DNA from: Castor canadensis
Taxonomy: Eukaryota; Chordata; Mammalia; Rodentia; Castoridae
NCBI RefSeq assembly: GCF_047511655.1
Contig: NC_133402.1
Location: 59,586,951 to 59,650,950 of the forward strand
DNA: 64,000 nt
Direction: 5' to 3'
The position numbers were made by a program, and so were the translations under genes. How positions within the stretch are numbered: position 1 is the first letter of the stretch; each line of letters begins with the position of its first letter. The notes beneath the pieces were generated by a model. The model searched no databases. It was not told where the DNA came from and was given only the letters and a program-made list of their open reading frames with translations. Below are positions 1-10,471 of the stretch, piece after piece.

Positions 1-155
1 GAGGTGGTGGGGTGTTGCAGGGCGAGCAGCGGGCCGGGGTCGGGGCCGGCGGGCTGGTCCAGTCGGGGGCGCTTGGCAGGGCTGGGCCCTGCGGGCTGCG
101 GTGCCCACCCGGGCTCAGGGTGGGCGCTGGGGCTGCGGGGCCGGATGCCCACCAT
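1..155 (-). CDS. PRR23: PRR23-family gene, left copy, N-terminal part only (runs off window)
   Basis: This is the first 51 codons of a proline-rich protein 23 (PRR23) gene read leftwards from an ATG at 155-153; the rest lies beyond the window edge. It matches the complete copy at 24787-25479 base for base without gaps, except that position 8 is t where the other copy has c, changing codon 50 from Ala to Thr. The frame stays open to the edge. The start was chosen because human PRR23 proteins begin with a very similar M-G-x-R-P-R-S-P-S sequence. It carries the same basic AKRPRL patch. PRR23 genes are single-exon and mostly testis-expressed in human data; their biochemical role is unknown. Whether the missing part is intact cannot be judged here. 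Confidence 0.85.
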   Translation of the reverse strand, partial: MVGIRPRSPSAHPEPGWAPQPAGPSPAKRPRLDQPAGPDPGPLLALQHPTT

Positions 156-532
156 GTGGACGCGTGCGGGCTCCCGGGGCCTGGCGACGCGGTGGGTCGT
201 GCACGGGTGACCGGCAGGTGCGGCTGCCAGGTGAGGCGGGCTGGGGGATCTGGGGGACCTGAGTCCTGTCTTCTGAGGCGTCCTGGGCTCCCGCTGGGCT
301 CGGGCTCGCGCCTTGGAATCTTGGGCCTTCTTCACGCAGACCTCCACAAGCACTGGACGCCAATTCTGTTGCTAGTGACGTAGCGGAACGCCGTAGGGAA
401 GTGTCAGGCTAAGCCCCGCCCCCTCGAGTCTCCGCCCCCATCGGCGGCTCTGATTGGTGGGTTACTGAGCGAACTACTTTCATAGGCCTCTAGGTGGCTG
501 AGCAAGTGTGTTTTCTAGCGCTTGACTTCCGG
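156..532 (-). promoter_or_regulatory. CpG-rich 5' flank and promoter of left PRR23 copy
   Basis: GC-rich sequence immediately upstream of the left PRR23 start. Visible sites are a GC box at 414-423 with a second GC-box-like run at 432-440, an inverted CCAAT box at 453-457, and a CRE-like tgacgta at 376-382. No TATA box is obvious. The frame upstream of the ATG is open for a further 66 codons (to 353), so an N-terminally extended product cannot be excluded. The segment matches 25480-25856 with two differences seen (193 and 441). Promoter function is inferred from position and motifs; the transcription start is not known. Confidence 0.6.
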
Positions 533-665
533 ACGCCAATTGCAATGGTTTGTGTGGAAAGGAAGTGTCACCCTAGGCTCCGACCCCTGGAGGTTTGCCT
601 TTGACTAAAAGGCATTGTGATTGGTTGATGACTGTCAGGATGTACTTTTATGGCCTATAGGGTTG
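531..665 (-). repeat. Decayed tandem copy of the PRR23 promoter segment
   Basis: Starting with ggacgccaatt at 531, this stretch realigns in order with 355-490: the same 11-base start, then ggaagtgtca (cf. 396-406), a degraded version of the GC-box run, tgattggt at 618-625 (cf. 451-458) and tactttta-tggcctatagg (cf. 475-494). GC boxes and CpGs are largely lost. It lies exactly where similarity to the right-hand copy ends. It is read as an older PRR23 promoter copy, now probably inactive. Confidence 0.65.
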
Positions 666-867
666 AAAGGATTTGCATAGCTTATTTTTAGAGAAAAAAT
701 TATAGGCCAGACCTATCATGGCTGACCTTTAGATTGATTTTATGTTTCTCAATGGTTTCAGGGACTCCAGAAAAAAGATCACTCAAAAAGATTCCTCCCT
801 CCACATTTACCCACTTAAATGGCACTTGGAATTTCTTTAGTGTTTGTTAAATCATTTCATTTTTCTC

Positions 868-990
868 TTTTTGAGATAGGGTCTCACTGTGTAACCCAAG
901 CTGGGTTTGAGTTTGCTGTGCAGCCCAGACTCGCCTCCAACTGGAGATTTCCTGCCTCAGCCCAGAACCATCATGGTTGTGCCAGTGTTA
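868..990 (-). repeat. B1-like SINE, degraded
   Basis: Minus-strand B1/7SL-derived unit. On the plus strand it reads ttgagatagggtctcactgt and ends with a degraded catggttgtgcc. About 120 bp, diverged. Confidence 0.7.
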
Positions 991-1789
991 ATCTTAGCTT
1001 TCTTGAGGCGAAGATCCTGTTGGAAAAAAAAAAGAGTCAGTGGAAAATACAGATTTCTTTCTCCAGCTCCAGGAGAAGTGCTTTAAAAATACTAAAGAGA
1101 AACGTTTGTGGTAATTTTTTCCTGAAGTTTCAGACTTGTAATGATAATTATAACATTAAAAATTAAGAAAATGTCAATATAATTACAAATTTTGATTGAG
1201 CATTTGTATGTCCATCATTTGACCAAGTATTTAATTTTTTTTCAATCCTCACAACAGTTGAGACTTTGAGTGGTAAAGTCCATATTCTGAAATTATATAC
1301 ATAGTTTGTATTGGATGTGGAAATCAAGTGCGGACATATCTGATTTTAAATCAAGGACACTTTCTGTATGTATACATATATGTTACACACAGGAGTCGCC
1401 ATTGGTAAGGTATGTGCCATTTAAATTAAAATGGTTCTTCCCGTTTATATTCCTGTGTGCCAAATGTGTTTCAATTTCACGACACCCTTACATTTTTCAT
1501 AGTCAGATTCTTAAATCTTTTCCAACCTCTTATGGTATTTTGTGTTTTTACTTTTCATTTCTGATTACTTAGGAAGTAGATAATTTTTCATATGCTTATT
1601 GGCCATTCTTATATCTTCCTTTTTGAAATATTCCTATCAGCTATTTTTTGTTTTAAAAAATTGAATATCAAAATATTGTATGCCATTTATTTATCAGACA
1701 TATGTATAGCATATGTCTCTATCACTTTCCCATAGTCTTCAATGATTTTAACACCTAATTCCCTGTTATACTCATCAGTTCTACTGGCA

Positions 1790-2829
1790 TACCTTGTGAT
1801 GATTTTAATATTCTCATAGACTTTCCTGGAATCCTGGCCTTAGTTCTCTTTCCCTTCAACAATTTTATCCTCCCTCCTATTCACTGATTCATACTCGCCT
1901 TTGTAATTATCCCAAGTTGCAATCCTCTTATAAACTCTCTTGACTTAAATCCCTCCAGTTTTGGCACTATTTTTCTTCTTTATATATGAAACTCTTGTAT
2001 TAGTCAACTGTACTTGCATTCCTTACCCCCCCATCTTTTTTTTTTCTTTTTTTTTTGGTGATACTGTGGTTTTAACTCAGGGCTTCATGCTTGCTAGACA
2101 GCTAAGCTTCCATTTGAGCCACTCCACCAGCTGTTTTTTGCCTTCCTTATTTTCAAGATAGGGTATTGTGAACTATTTGCCCAGGCTGACTTTGAATAGT
2201 GATACCTCTGATCACTGCCTCCTGAGTAGCTAGGATTACAGGTATGAGCCACCAGCACCAGCCTCCCCCACATCTTGAACCCCCATCTGTCCACACCAGT
2301 CATCTACAAGCATTCTTATCAAGGTCACCAGTGACTACAACATTATTAAATCTGATGATTAATTCTCAGTCCTCATTTTGAATTATAAGCAACACCTGAC
2401 AATCAATAACTCCACTTTAAAGATTTCCCTCCCTTAGCTTCTAAGGTCTTAAACTCTCCCAAACTGTCTCTCTGGCTTCTTATTTCCTTTGCTGTTTTAT
2501 CTTCTTCTGAAGGTTGGAATATCTAAGGAACCAGTTCTTTGGCTTCTTTGCTTTTTTCTATCAACTTTTATACTCTTATTTTAAGTGCATCTGTATGTTA
2601 TTGTCTCCCTCCTGTACCTCTCCTTTGAACATTTGACCGCATTGTCAGCTTTTTCACCTGGATATCTATTAAGTTCAAGCATATGCAATTTTCATTTTTG
2701 TAGATTAGAATGGTTGAATAGTGCTAATTTTATATATTTTTGTCAAATAATACACAGTTCAAACTTCAGGTCCTTATCTGAGCTCTTCATATGTCCATCA
2801 AACTAATTCTCTTAAAGAGTTCCCCATCA
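1790..2829 (+). repeat. LINE-2 (L2) remnant, first part
   Basis: Old, plus-strand L2 reverse-transcriptase region. Recognisable phrases are tcaccagtgacta followed by aaatctgatgattaattctc (about 2325-2370), a degraded counterpart of the mammalian L2 consensus. A composite SINE (2035-2262) and a younger L1 tail (from 2830) interrupt it. The 5' limit is uncertain. Confidence 0.65.
2035..2262 (-). repeat. Composite ID-B1 SINE, minus strand
   Basis: Poly-T start, then an ID-type unit (aactcagggcttcatgcttg ... gagccactcc) followed by a B1-like unit ending ggattacaggtatgagccac. This is the standard paired SINE of this genome. Confidence 0.85.
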
Positions 2830-3311
2830 ATTGGACTATGAGCACATGATAAAAGTGAGAGCACACAAGGGAGGGGTGAGGATAGGTAAGACACCTAAAA
2901 AATTAGCTAGCATTTGTTGCCCTCAATGCAGAGAAACTAAAGCAGATACCTTAAAAGCAACTGAGGCCAATAGGAAAAGGGGAACAGGAACTAGAGAAAA
3001 GGTGAGATCAAAAAGAATTAACCTAGAAGGTAACACCCACGCACAGGAAATCAATGTGAGTCAATGCCCTGTATAGCTATCCTTACCTCAACCAGCAAAA
3101 ACCCTTGTTCCTTCCTATTATTGCTTATACTCTCTCTTCAACAAAATTAGAAATAAAGGCAAAATAGTTTCTGCTGGGTATTGAGGGAGTGGGGGGGAGA
3201 GGGAGGGGTGGAGTGGGTGGTAAGGGAGGGGGTGGGGGCAGGGGGGTGAAATGACCCAAGTCTTGTATGCACATATGAATAATAAAAGAAAAAAAAAAGA
3301 GTTCCCCATCA
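2830..3311 (+). repeat. 5'-truncated young L1 (3' end) with target-site duplication and G-rich tract
   Basis: About 465 bp of L1 3' end on the plus strand, ending in an AATAAA-like signal and an A-rich tail. Flanked by a perfect 16-bp target-site duplication, aaagagttccccatca, at 2814-2829 and 3296-3311. A G-rich tract at about 3178-3247 has many runs of three or more Gs. The same 3' UTR occurs on the minus strand at 33720, 35580 and 36400. The 81-codon frame at 2831-3076 is part of this L1 and is not thought to be a gene. Confidence 0.85.
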
Positions 3312-3740
3312 CAGTGTTTGTAACTTCATCCTTCCTGTTGTTCAAACCAAAACCTTGGGATTATCCTTGACTATGTTCCTTACACATTCTGTATCCTCTC
3401 TATCAGGTACCCTAGATCATACCAGTCTTACCATCCCTCTTGCTGCTAGTTTCACCTCTTTAGTGAATTATTGTAGAAGCTCCAAAAGTGGTCTCCTTGC
3501 TGGTCTCCACAGAGGAGCTAGAGAGGTACTACTGAACCATGATTAGTTCATGCCACTCTGCTTAGACATGTCCAGTTTCACTTGGGGGAAAAAAACTAAT
3601 GCTTTCTTAATGGGCCTAGAGGCTTCTGTATGGGCCTCTTGCTCACCCTCCATTATCTGCCGGATTGCACCTTCTATCACTTTTACCTGTTCCTTCTGTT
3701 ACAGCTCCATGGTCTCTATGACATTCTTAAAAATCAACAG
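3312..3740 (+). repeat. LINE-2 remnant, second part
   Basis: L2 resumes after the L1 insertion: aaaccttgggattatccttg at about 3348-3370 and ctccttgctggtctcc near 3493 match L2 consensus order. This shows one L2 copy split by the younger L1. Confidence 0.65.
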
Positions 3741-5071
3741 GCATACAAAGATTTTGCCACTGCTCTTGAAGCACTCTACATTCTCACTTTTTTTTAATTT
3801 GGGTCTTCTCCTAATGTTATTAATTTGGGTTCTTTTTTGGTTAAAAAAGATTTGTTACCAATCTTTTTTAGCTTTTCAAAGCACCAATTCTTTGTTTCAT
3901 TGTGTTTTGCTTTTTTTTTTTTCAGTTGTCATTTAATTAATTTCACCACTGATCTTTTTTTTCTTTCCTTATACAAATTTTGGGTTTGAATTTTTCTTAC
4001 TTTTCTAAGGCTCTGAGGTGCATCATTGGGTTATTTATTTGAGGTCTCTGACTATTTAATGTAGGCATGCATAGCTATAAATGTCCCTCTTAGTACTGTC
4101 TTTACTGTATTCCACATATTCTCATAACCAGTGTTTTGACTTTCATTTGATTCTAGGAATTTTGAACTTTCTTCCCTGAGTTCTTCTGTATCAGCCAAAA
4201 GCATATTATTTAAATTTCAAATGTTTGTGCATTTTCTGTAGTTTCTCATGCTGTTGATTTCTAGTCTTTATGATCTGATAAGATGTGAAAAATGATTTTT
4301 TTTTGTATTTGGTAAGATTTGTTTTATGGCCTAAAGTGTGATCTGTTTTGGAGACAATTCCATGTTTGCTGAGAAGAGTGTATTATCCCTAGCTGTTGGA
4401 TGGAATATTCTGTAGATGTCTGCTAAATCCATTTGATCTATTGTGCAGTTTGACTGTGAAAGGTTTTGATAATTTTTTTTCTATCTGTTAATGAGAATGG
4501 GGTATTGAAATCTCCCCATTATTATTGTTTCTGGATTTATTTGTCTTGTTATATCCACTAATGTTTACTTTATGAAACTGGGCATATTGGCATTTGATGC
4601 ATATATATATTTATAATCATTATATCTTCTTGATGTATTCTTCCTTTTATTTATATTTAGTGACCTTCTTTAACTCTTCTGAATAATTTTAGCTTGGTGT
4701 CTGTTTTGTCAGAAAAGAGCATAGTTACTCCTGCTTTATTTTGGATTCCATTTGCTTATATTATCATTTTCCATATTTTCATTTTAATTTCTTGTATGTG
4801 TGTTGGAATGCGACATGTGTTTCTTGCAGACAACAAACAGTTGAATCTTGTGTTTTTGAAACAAGTATGTGTTTTTTAATCAGAGTGAAAATTACAGTTA
4901 ACTCTCTACATTACAGTTGTTATTGAGAAGTATTTGCTGTTTCCTGTGATTTTGTTACTATTGTTTTATTACCTTATTGAGTCAAGTATTCTGTGTTTTT
5001 TTTCTCTCTTAATCCTCGTAGGAGTTGGCAGGTTTATTGAGTTGGTCATATTTGATTCTGTCTGAATTCTC

Positions 5072-5160
5072 CCATTCAAGTACTAACCAGGCCCAACCCT
5101 GCTTAACTTCCAAGATCAGACAAGATCTGGGATATTCAGGGTGGTATGGCAGTAGACCTT
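5072..5160 (-). pseudogene. 5S rRNA-derived retropseudogene, 3'-truncated, no poly-A
   Basis: On the minus strand this reads as the first ~87 bases of 5S rRNA, starting gtctactgccataccaccct at 5157 and running to the ttagtacttgaatggg segment at the low-coordinate end. There are several substitutions compared with functional 5S. The end of the gene is missing and there is no A-tail. A 7-bp direct repeat, aattctc, lies at 5065-5071 and 5161-5167. This fits the class of tail-less mammalian retropseudogenes. It sits inside L1 sequence, so it is younger than that L1. Confidence 0.8.
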
Positions 5161-5260
5161 AATTCTCATTTATTTAATTATTCCTCTTGTGAGATTTATT
5201 CTTCCTTGTTTGTGTCTGTCTTTCTCATCTCTGTGTAGGTTCCTCTTAAGTATGTTCTAA

Positions 5261-5340
5261 CAGTGGGTATGGCTCACGTGGTAGAGCACTTCTAGTAAGC
5301 AAAATACCCTGAGTTCAAACCCCAGTATTACACACATGTG
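5261..5340 (+). repeat. ID-type SINE (tRNA-derived)
   Basis: Plus-strand unit with gtggtagagcact (A-box region) and gagttcaaaccccagta (B-box region), the tRNA promoter layout of ID elements. Confidence 0.75.
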
Positions 5341-5344
5341 CACA

Positions 5345-5430
5345 AGCTGAGGATGCAGCTCAGTTGTTTAGTGGTAGAGCACTTGTCTTCCATGAAAGGC
5401 CCTAAGTTCAATCACCAGCACTAGAAAACA
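5345..5430 (+). repeat. Second ID-type SINE directly downstream
   Basis: A second, different ID-type unit with tttagtggtagagcacttgt and taagttcaatcaccagcac, in the same orientation and only a few bases after the first. Confidence 0.75.
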
Positions 5431-5849
5431 TAATATTCTTTCTTCTTTTTGATCTAATCTATTGGTGATGCTTTCCCCTGAGACTTTTGTTTGATATATT
5501 GAGTTTTTCATTTCCAAGATTTACAGCATCTCAATTTCCTTGCTGAATCTCATCCAAGTTGAAAATTTTCCATCAAGTCTGAAATTCACTTCCTTACTTC
5601 ATTCATGTGCATGTTTAAATCCTCTTTGAGGTCACTGATTATTTTTAAACTACACTTTTCAGTTCTTTGTCCTACAATTCAGTGACTTCAATATCTTTGG
5701 ATTCAGTTATTAGGCATTTTGAGCTTTTGGAGGAGTCATATTGCCTTGCTTTTTCATGTGTCTTGTTTTCTACATTGTATTTATATATCTGTTTGGATGG
5801 ATACCTCTTTCAATTTTTCTTGCATCCTCATTATATTTGTTTCATTTAA

Positions 5850-8800
5850 TTTTTAAAATTATCATACATTAATTATACAAGTAGGCTTCATTGTGATATT
5901 TCCATAGATGTACATACAGTGTAGTTTAAATAGTTTCAGCTTCTCTATTATACCTTAACTCCCCTTCTTCCCCTTTCCAACAGTATTTCTTGTGGGTATC
6001 AATATGCTATCTTATATATATAATGTATATGCACAAAGTATATATACACAAGTACTTTGATCCTGTTCAACATAGAATACTTTCTCATTTTCCTCTACTC
6101 CTTCCTGCTGATTCCCCCTAGACAAGTCCCCCTTTTATACTCATGTTCCATTATTATTATTATCATCATAATCATCATTATTTTAGGTCTAGATTAAGCA
6201 TATGAGTGAAAACATGACATTTGGCTTTTTGAGATTGGATTATCTTGCTCAACATAATCTCTAGTTCCATCCATTTTCCTGCAAACAACATAATTTCATT
6301 TTTCTTTATGGTAGGATAATATTCCACTGTGCATATATTCCACATTTTAAAAAAACCCATTAATCAGTTGTTGGGACTTAAATTGATTCTAAAACTAGAC
6401 TATTGTGAACAGTGCTGCAATAAACATAGGAGTGCAGCTATCTCTCTTACGTGTTAATTTACACTCCTTTGGATATGTGCCCAAGAGTGGCATTGCAGGG
6501 TTATAAGTTTCTAGGGTTTGAATTTTGGGCCTCACACTAGTTTTAGGTTTTTGATGAACTTGCATACTGATTTTGATAGTGGCTGCACTAATTTACATTT
6601 CTATCAACAATGTAGGAAGGTTTCGCCCCCTCCCTTTAACCCCTCCCCTCCTGTATCCTTGCCAGAATTCAGTGTTGTTTATTTTCTTGGTGATAGCCAT
6701 TCTGACTAGGCTGAGATGGAATCACAATGTTGTTTTGATTTGCATTTCTTTTGTGACAAAGGATGTTGAACATTTCTTCATGTATTTATTTGTACTTCTT
6801 TTGAGAACTATCTTTTCAATTTACTGACTGGATTGTTTATTCTTTTGGTGTTTAATTTTTTGGAACTCTTTATCTATTCTGGATATTAATACTTTATTTG
6901 GTGAATAGCTGGGAAAGATTTTCTCACATTTTGTAGGTTGTCTCTTGATTCTGGTAATTATTTCCTTTGCTGCACAGACACTTAATTAGATTCAATCCCA
7001 TTTGTCAATTCTTGCTGTTGTTGCCTGAGCTCTTGGAGTCCTATTCAGAAAGGAGTTCCTTTCAATATCTCCAGGGATTTGCCTATGTTTTCTTCTAATA
7101 GTTTTAAGAATTTAGGTCTTACATTAAGATCTTTGATCCATTTTGAATTAATTTTTGAATAGTGTGAGAGGTAGGGGTCTAATTTCAGTCTTCTACAAGT
7201 GGAAATCCATTTTTCTCAGCACCATTTGTTGAAGATGCTGTCTTTTCTTCTAAGGATGTTTTTGGCTCCTTTGTCAAAGATCAGATGGTTATAGACCTGT
7301 GTGGGTTTCTATTTTATTCCATGGATCTTTGGGCCTGTTTTTGTTCTAGTACCTTACTGTTTTGTTACTATGGTTGTGTAGTTTAACTCAAAGTCTGGTA
7401 TTGTTATACCCCCAGTACTGCTGTTATGGTTCAAATGTATTTTTGCTATTTGCGGTCTTTTATGTTTCCATATAAATTTTAGGAATTTTTTTCCTGACTC
7501 TGAGAAGAATGATATTGGGATTTGATAGGAATTGCATTGAATCTGTAGTGCTTTTGATGATATAGCTATATTCACGGAATTAATTTTGCCAATCCTTGAA
7601 TATGAGGGATCTTTCAATCTTCCACTGCTTTCTTTAATTTTTTTTCAAGATTTTATAATTTTCATTGTAGGGCTCTTTCACTTCCTTACTTAAGTTTATT
7701 CCTAGGGATTTTTTTTTTGTGATATTGGGGTTTGAACTTAAGGCTTAGATTTGCTAGCCAGGCTCGCTACTGCTTGAGTCACATCTCCAGTCCTTTTTGC
7801 TCTGGTTGTTTTGGAGATAGGGTTTCACTTTTTGTCCAGGCTGACCAGGACTAGGTGGTTCTTTTATCTTAAGCTTCCAGTCATAGCTGGAATGATAGAT
7901 GCATGCCACCATGCCCAACTTTTTTCCCTTGAAGTGGGGTTTCACAAACTTTATTGGCTGGGCTCACCTGGAACCATGCTCCTCTTAATCTCAGTGTCCT
8001 GCATAGCTGGGATGACAGACATGTGCTATCATGCCTAGCTATTGGTTGAGATGGGGGTCTCATAGACTTTGTTTTTTTCCCAGGCTGGCCTTGAACCATA
8101 ATCCTCCTGATCTCAGCCTCCAAGTAGCTAGGATTATAGGTGTGAGTCACCAGTGCCCAGCTCCTAAGTTTTTTTGTTGTTGTTGCTGTTGTTTTGTTTT
8201 TTGCAGCTATTGTGAATGGGGTTGTTTTCCTGGTTTGTTTCTCAGCCTTGTTCATTGTTGGTATATAGAAAAGCTACTGATTTTTGTGCATTGATTTTGT
8301 ATTCATCTTTTGCCAAATTTTTTATTAGGTCTAGGAATTTTTTGGTAAGTCTTTAGGGTCTTTTAAGCATAGGATTCTATCATCTGCAAATGGAGCTAAT
8401 CTGACTTCTTCCTTCCCTATTTGATTCCCATTTATTTCTTTCTGTTGCCTTATTGATCTGGCTAGGAACTCCAGCACTATATTGAAGAAGAATGGGGAGA
8501 GTGGACACCCTTGTCTTGTTCCTGATTTTAGAGAAAATACTTTCAGTTTTCCCCATTTAGTATGACATTGACTGGGTTTGTCATATATGACCTTTATTAT
8601 ATGGAGATACATTCCTTCTATTCTTAGTTTTCTCAGAGTTTTTATCATGAAAGGATGTCAAAGAAAGAATTTTGTCAAAGGCATTTTTTGCATCTATTGA
8701 GATGTGTTTTTTTGTCTGTGATTCTGTTTATGTGCTATATTATGTTTATTGATTTGTAAATGTTGAGCAATCCTTGCACTCCTGGAATAATACCAATTTT

Positions 8801-9540
8801 ACCATGGCATATGATCTTTTTAATGTGTTGTCATAGTTGGTTTGCAAATATTTTATTGAGAGTATTTCCATCTATGTTCATCAAAGAAATTGATCTATAA
8901 TTTTATTTTTCTTTTGTGTCTTTGTCAAGTTTTGGTATCAGGGTAATTCTGGCCTCATAGAATGAGTTTGGAAGCATTCCTTCTCTTTCTCTTTTATGGA
9001 ATAGTTTAAGGAGCACTGGTGTTAGTTCTTCCTTAAACAACTGTTGGAATTTGGCAGTGACTCCTTCTGGTCTTGGGTTCTTAATGTTGGAAGACTATTA
9101 TTGCTTCAATTTCATTACTTGTTATAGATTTGTTTAAGGGGTTTTTATCCTCTTCGTTTAATTTTAGTTAGTCAAATACATTTAGATATTTATTCATTTC
9201 TTCTAGATTTTTTCAGTTTATAAGAATATAAAATACCAAAGTACTTCCTAACAGTCCCTGAATTTCACTGGTATTTGTTGTGGTATCTCTTTTTCTTATT
9301 CTCTAATTTTGTTAATTTGGATCTCTTCCTTTCTCCTGTTTGGTTGAGGATTTACCAAACTTGTTTATCTTTTCAAAGAATGAACTTTTTGTTTCATTGA
9401 TTCTTTGTATATATATATATATTTTTAGTTTCCATTTCACTAATGTCCTCCTTAGTCTTTACTATTTCTTTCTGTTATGAATTTGGGGTTTGGTTTGTTT
9501 TTGTTTTTCTAAGAACTTGTGGTTCATTAGTCTCCGAGTA
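5850..9540 (-). repeat. Long L1 copy, 5'-truncated, ORF2 and 3' UTR
   Basis: Minus-strand L1: 3' UTR at about 5850-6180, then most of ORF2. Fragments recognisable at protein level include an RT piece at 8331-8648 with [11 protein letters not shown] and FADD, and 7354-7617 from the region after RT. Many stops and frameshifts make it inactive. A composite SINE has inserted at 7710-8164. The copy ends near 9540, before the full endonuclease. Confidence 0.85.
7710..8164 (-). repeat. Composite SINE with one ID and three B1-like units
   Basis: After the ID-type unit (7715-7795) come three successive B1-like units: about 7800-7918 (ending catgccaccatgcccaact), 7919-8040 (ending atgcctagct) and 8041-8162 (ending accagtgcccagct). 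The other composites in the window usually show one or two. About 455 bp. Confidence 0.75.
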
Positions 9541-10157
9541 ATTAAGGATCCAGAAATGGAGTGGAAGTCCAAACTGTAAGTGCACAGTTTTAGTCAATTA
9601 GCATGAAAATAAATAAATAAATTCTAAAAAGTTCCATTTCAAATTTAAAAACATTGCCTGGCACTTGGTAAGTGAACTTGGCATTCAATAGATGCCAGCT
9701 TCACATACTTTAAACCTTTGCCCCTGGTGATGAATAAATGAATAAACAGAGAAGTAAAGAGGAATCAGAAGTTGGGGATTGTAAAAGTCACTGAAGGAAG
9801 AGTTTCAAGGAGGTCAAAGTGGTTGGTTATGTTAAGTACAAATCAAGGACTGAAGAAAGACAGTCAGATTTAGCAGATAAAGTGGCCTGAACTAGGAGTG
9901 CTTCTGTGAAGTGGTGAGGGTGGGAGCTAGGCTGTGGTGGATGTAGGATGGACAGACTGGCAATGAAGAAGAACTTTCAAGTTTACAATCACTAAGAGAT
10001 TTATGATGGTGAAACAGATGATGTTGCTCACGATGATAAAGTGGTGTTGTTTTGTTGAACAAACAACTGGCATGTTTCAGGGCTGCTCAACAAATTGTAA
10101 TTAATACTTCTATCAGTATAAAATATTGGCTATTCACAATTAAAGTCATTTTTGTTA
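9541..10157. other. Unassigned AT-rich stretch
   Basis: No gene or clear repeat. A short MIR-like phrase (gcctggcacttggtaagtga at 9656-9675) is present. Short AAAT runs at 9605-9620. Confidence 0.4.
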
Positions 10158-10160
10158 ATT

Positions 10161-10471
10161 GATAAAAAAATTTTGGTGTGTACCAGCATTTGAACTCAGA
10201 GATTCATGTTTGGTAGGCAAGTGCTCTACCATTTGGACCATGCCTCCAGCCCTTTTTTGCTTGGGCCATTTTGGAGCCTATATAGGTGTTACCTTTTGTT
10301 GAGTCTGTACACTTACTGCTGTCACTGAAGTGACATGTAGGTGTTACCATGCCCAACTATTGGGTGGGATGGGGGGCTTGCAAACTTTTTGGGCTAGCCT
10401 TGAATAGCTATCTTCTCCATCTCAGCCTCCCAAGTAGTTAGGATTACAGGCATGAGCCATTGGCACCCTGC
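10161..10471 (-). repeat. Composite ID-B1-B1 SINE, minus strand
   Basis: ID unit (aagtgctctaccatttggac) followed by two B1-like units, ending ggattacaggcatgagccat. Confidence 0.8.

Larger units (their letters stand above)
3770..5845 (-). repeat. Old L1, internal part (ORF2 5' half and upstream)
   Basis: Minus-strand L1 with the reverse-transcriptase N-terminus, endonuclease and more upstream region, heavily mutated. Interrupted by a 5S-derived insert (5072-5160) and two ID-type SINEs (5261-5430). The part beyond 5460 is assigned with less certainty. Confidence 0.7.

Noticed and set aside
4-383. Plus- and minus-strand frames of 68-123 codons at the left edge
   Set aside because: GC-driven frames over the PRR23 promoter and N-terminus; the true PRR23 frame is the minus-strand one starting at 155.
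2831-3076. 81-codon frame with a CPQC motif
   Set aside because: It lies wholly within an L1 3' end bounded by a target-site duplication, so it is transposon sequence and not a zinc-binding gene.
5261-5430. tRNA gene candidates
   Set aside because: A- and B-box-like sequences are present, but the rest does not form a tRNA; they match ID-type SINEs seen throughout the window.
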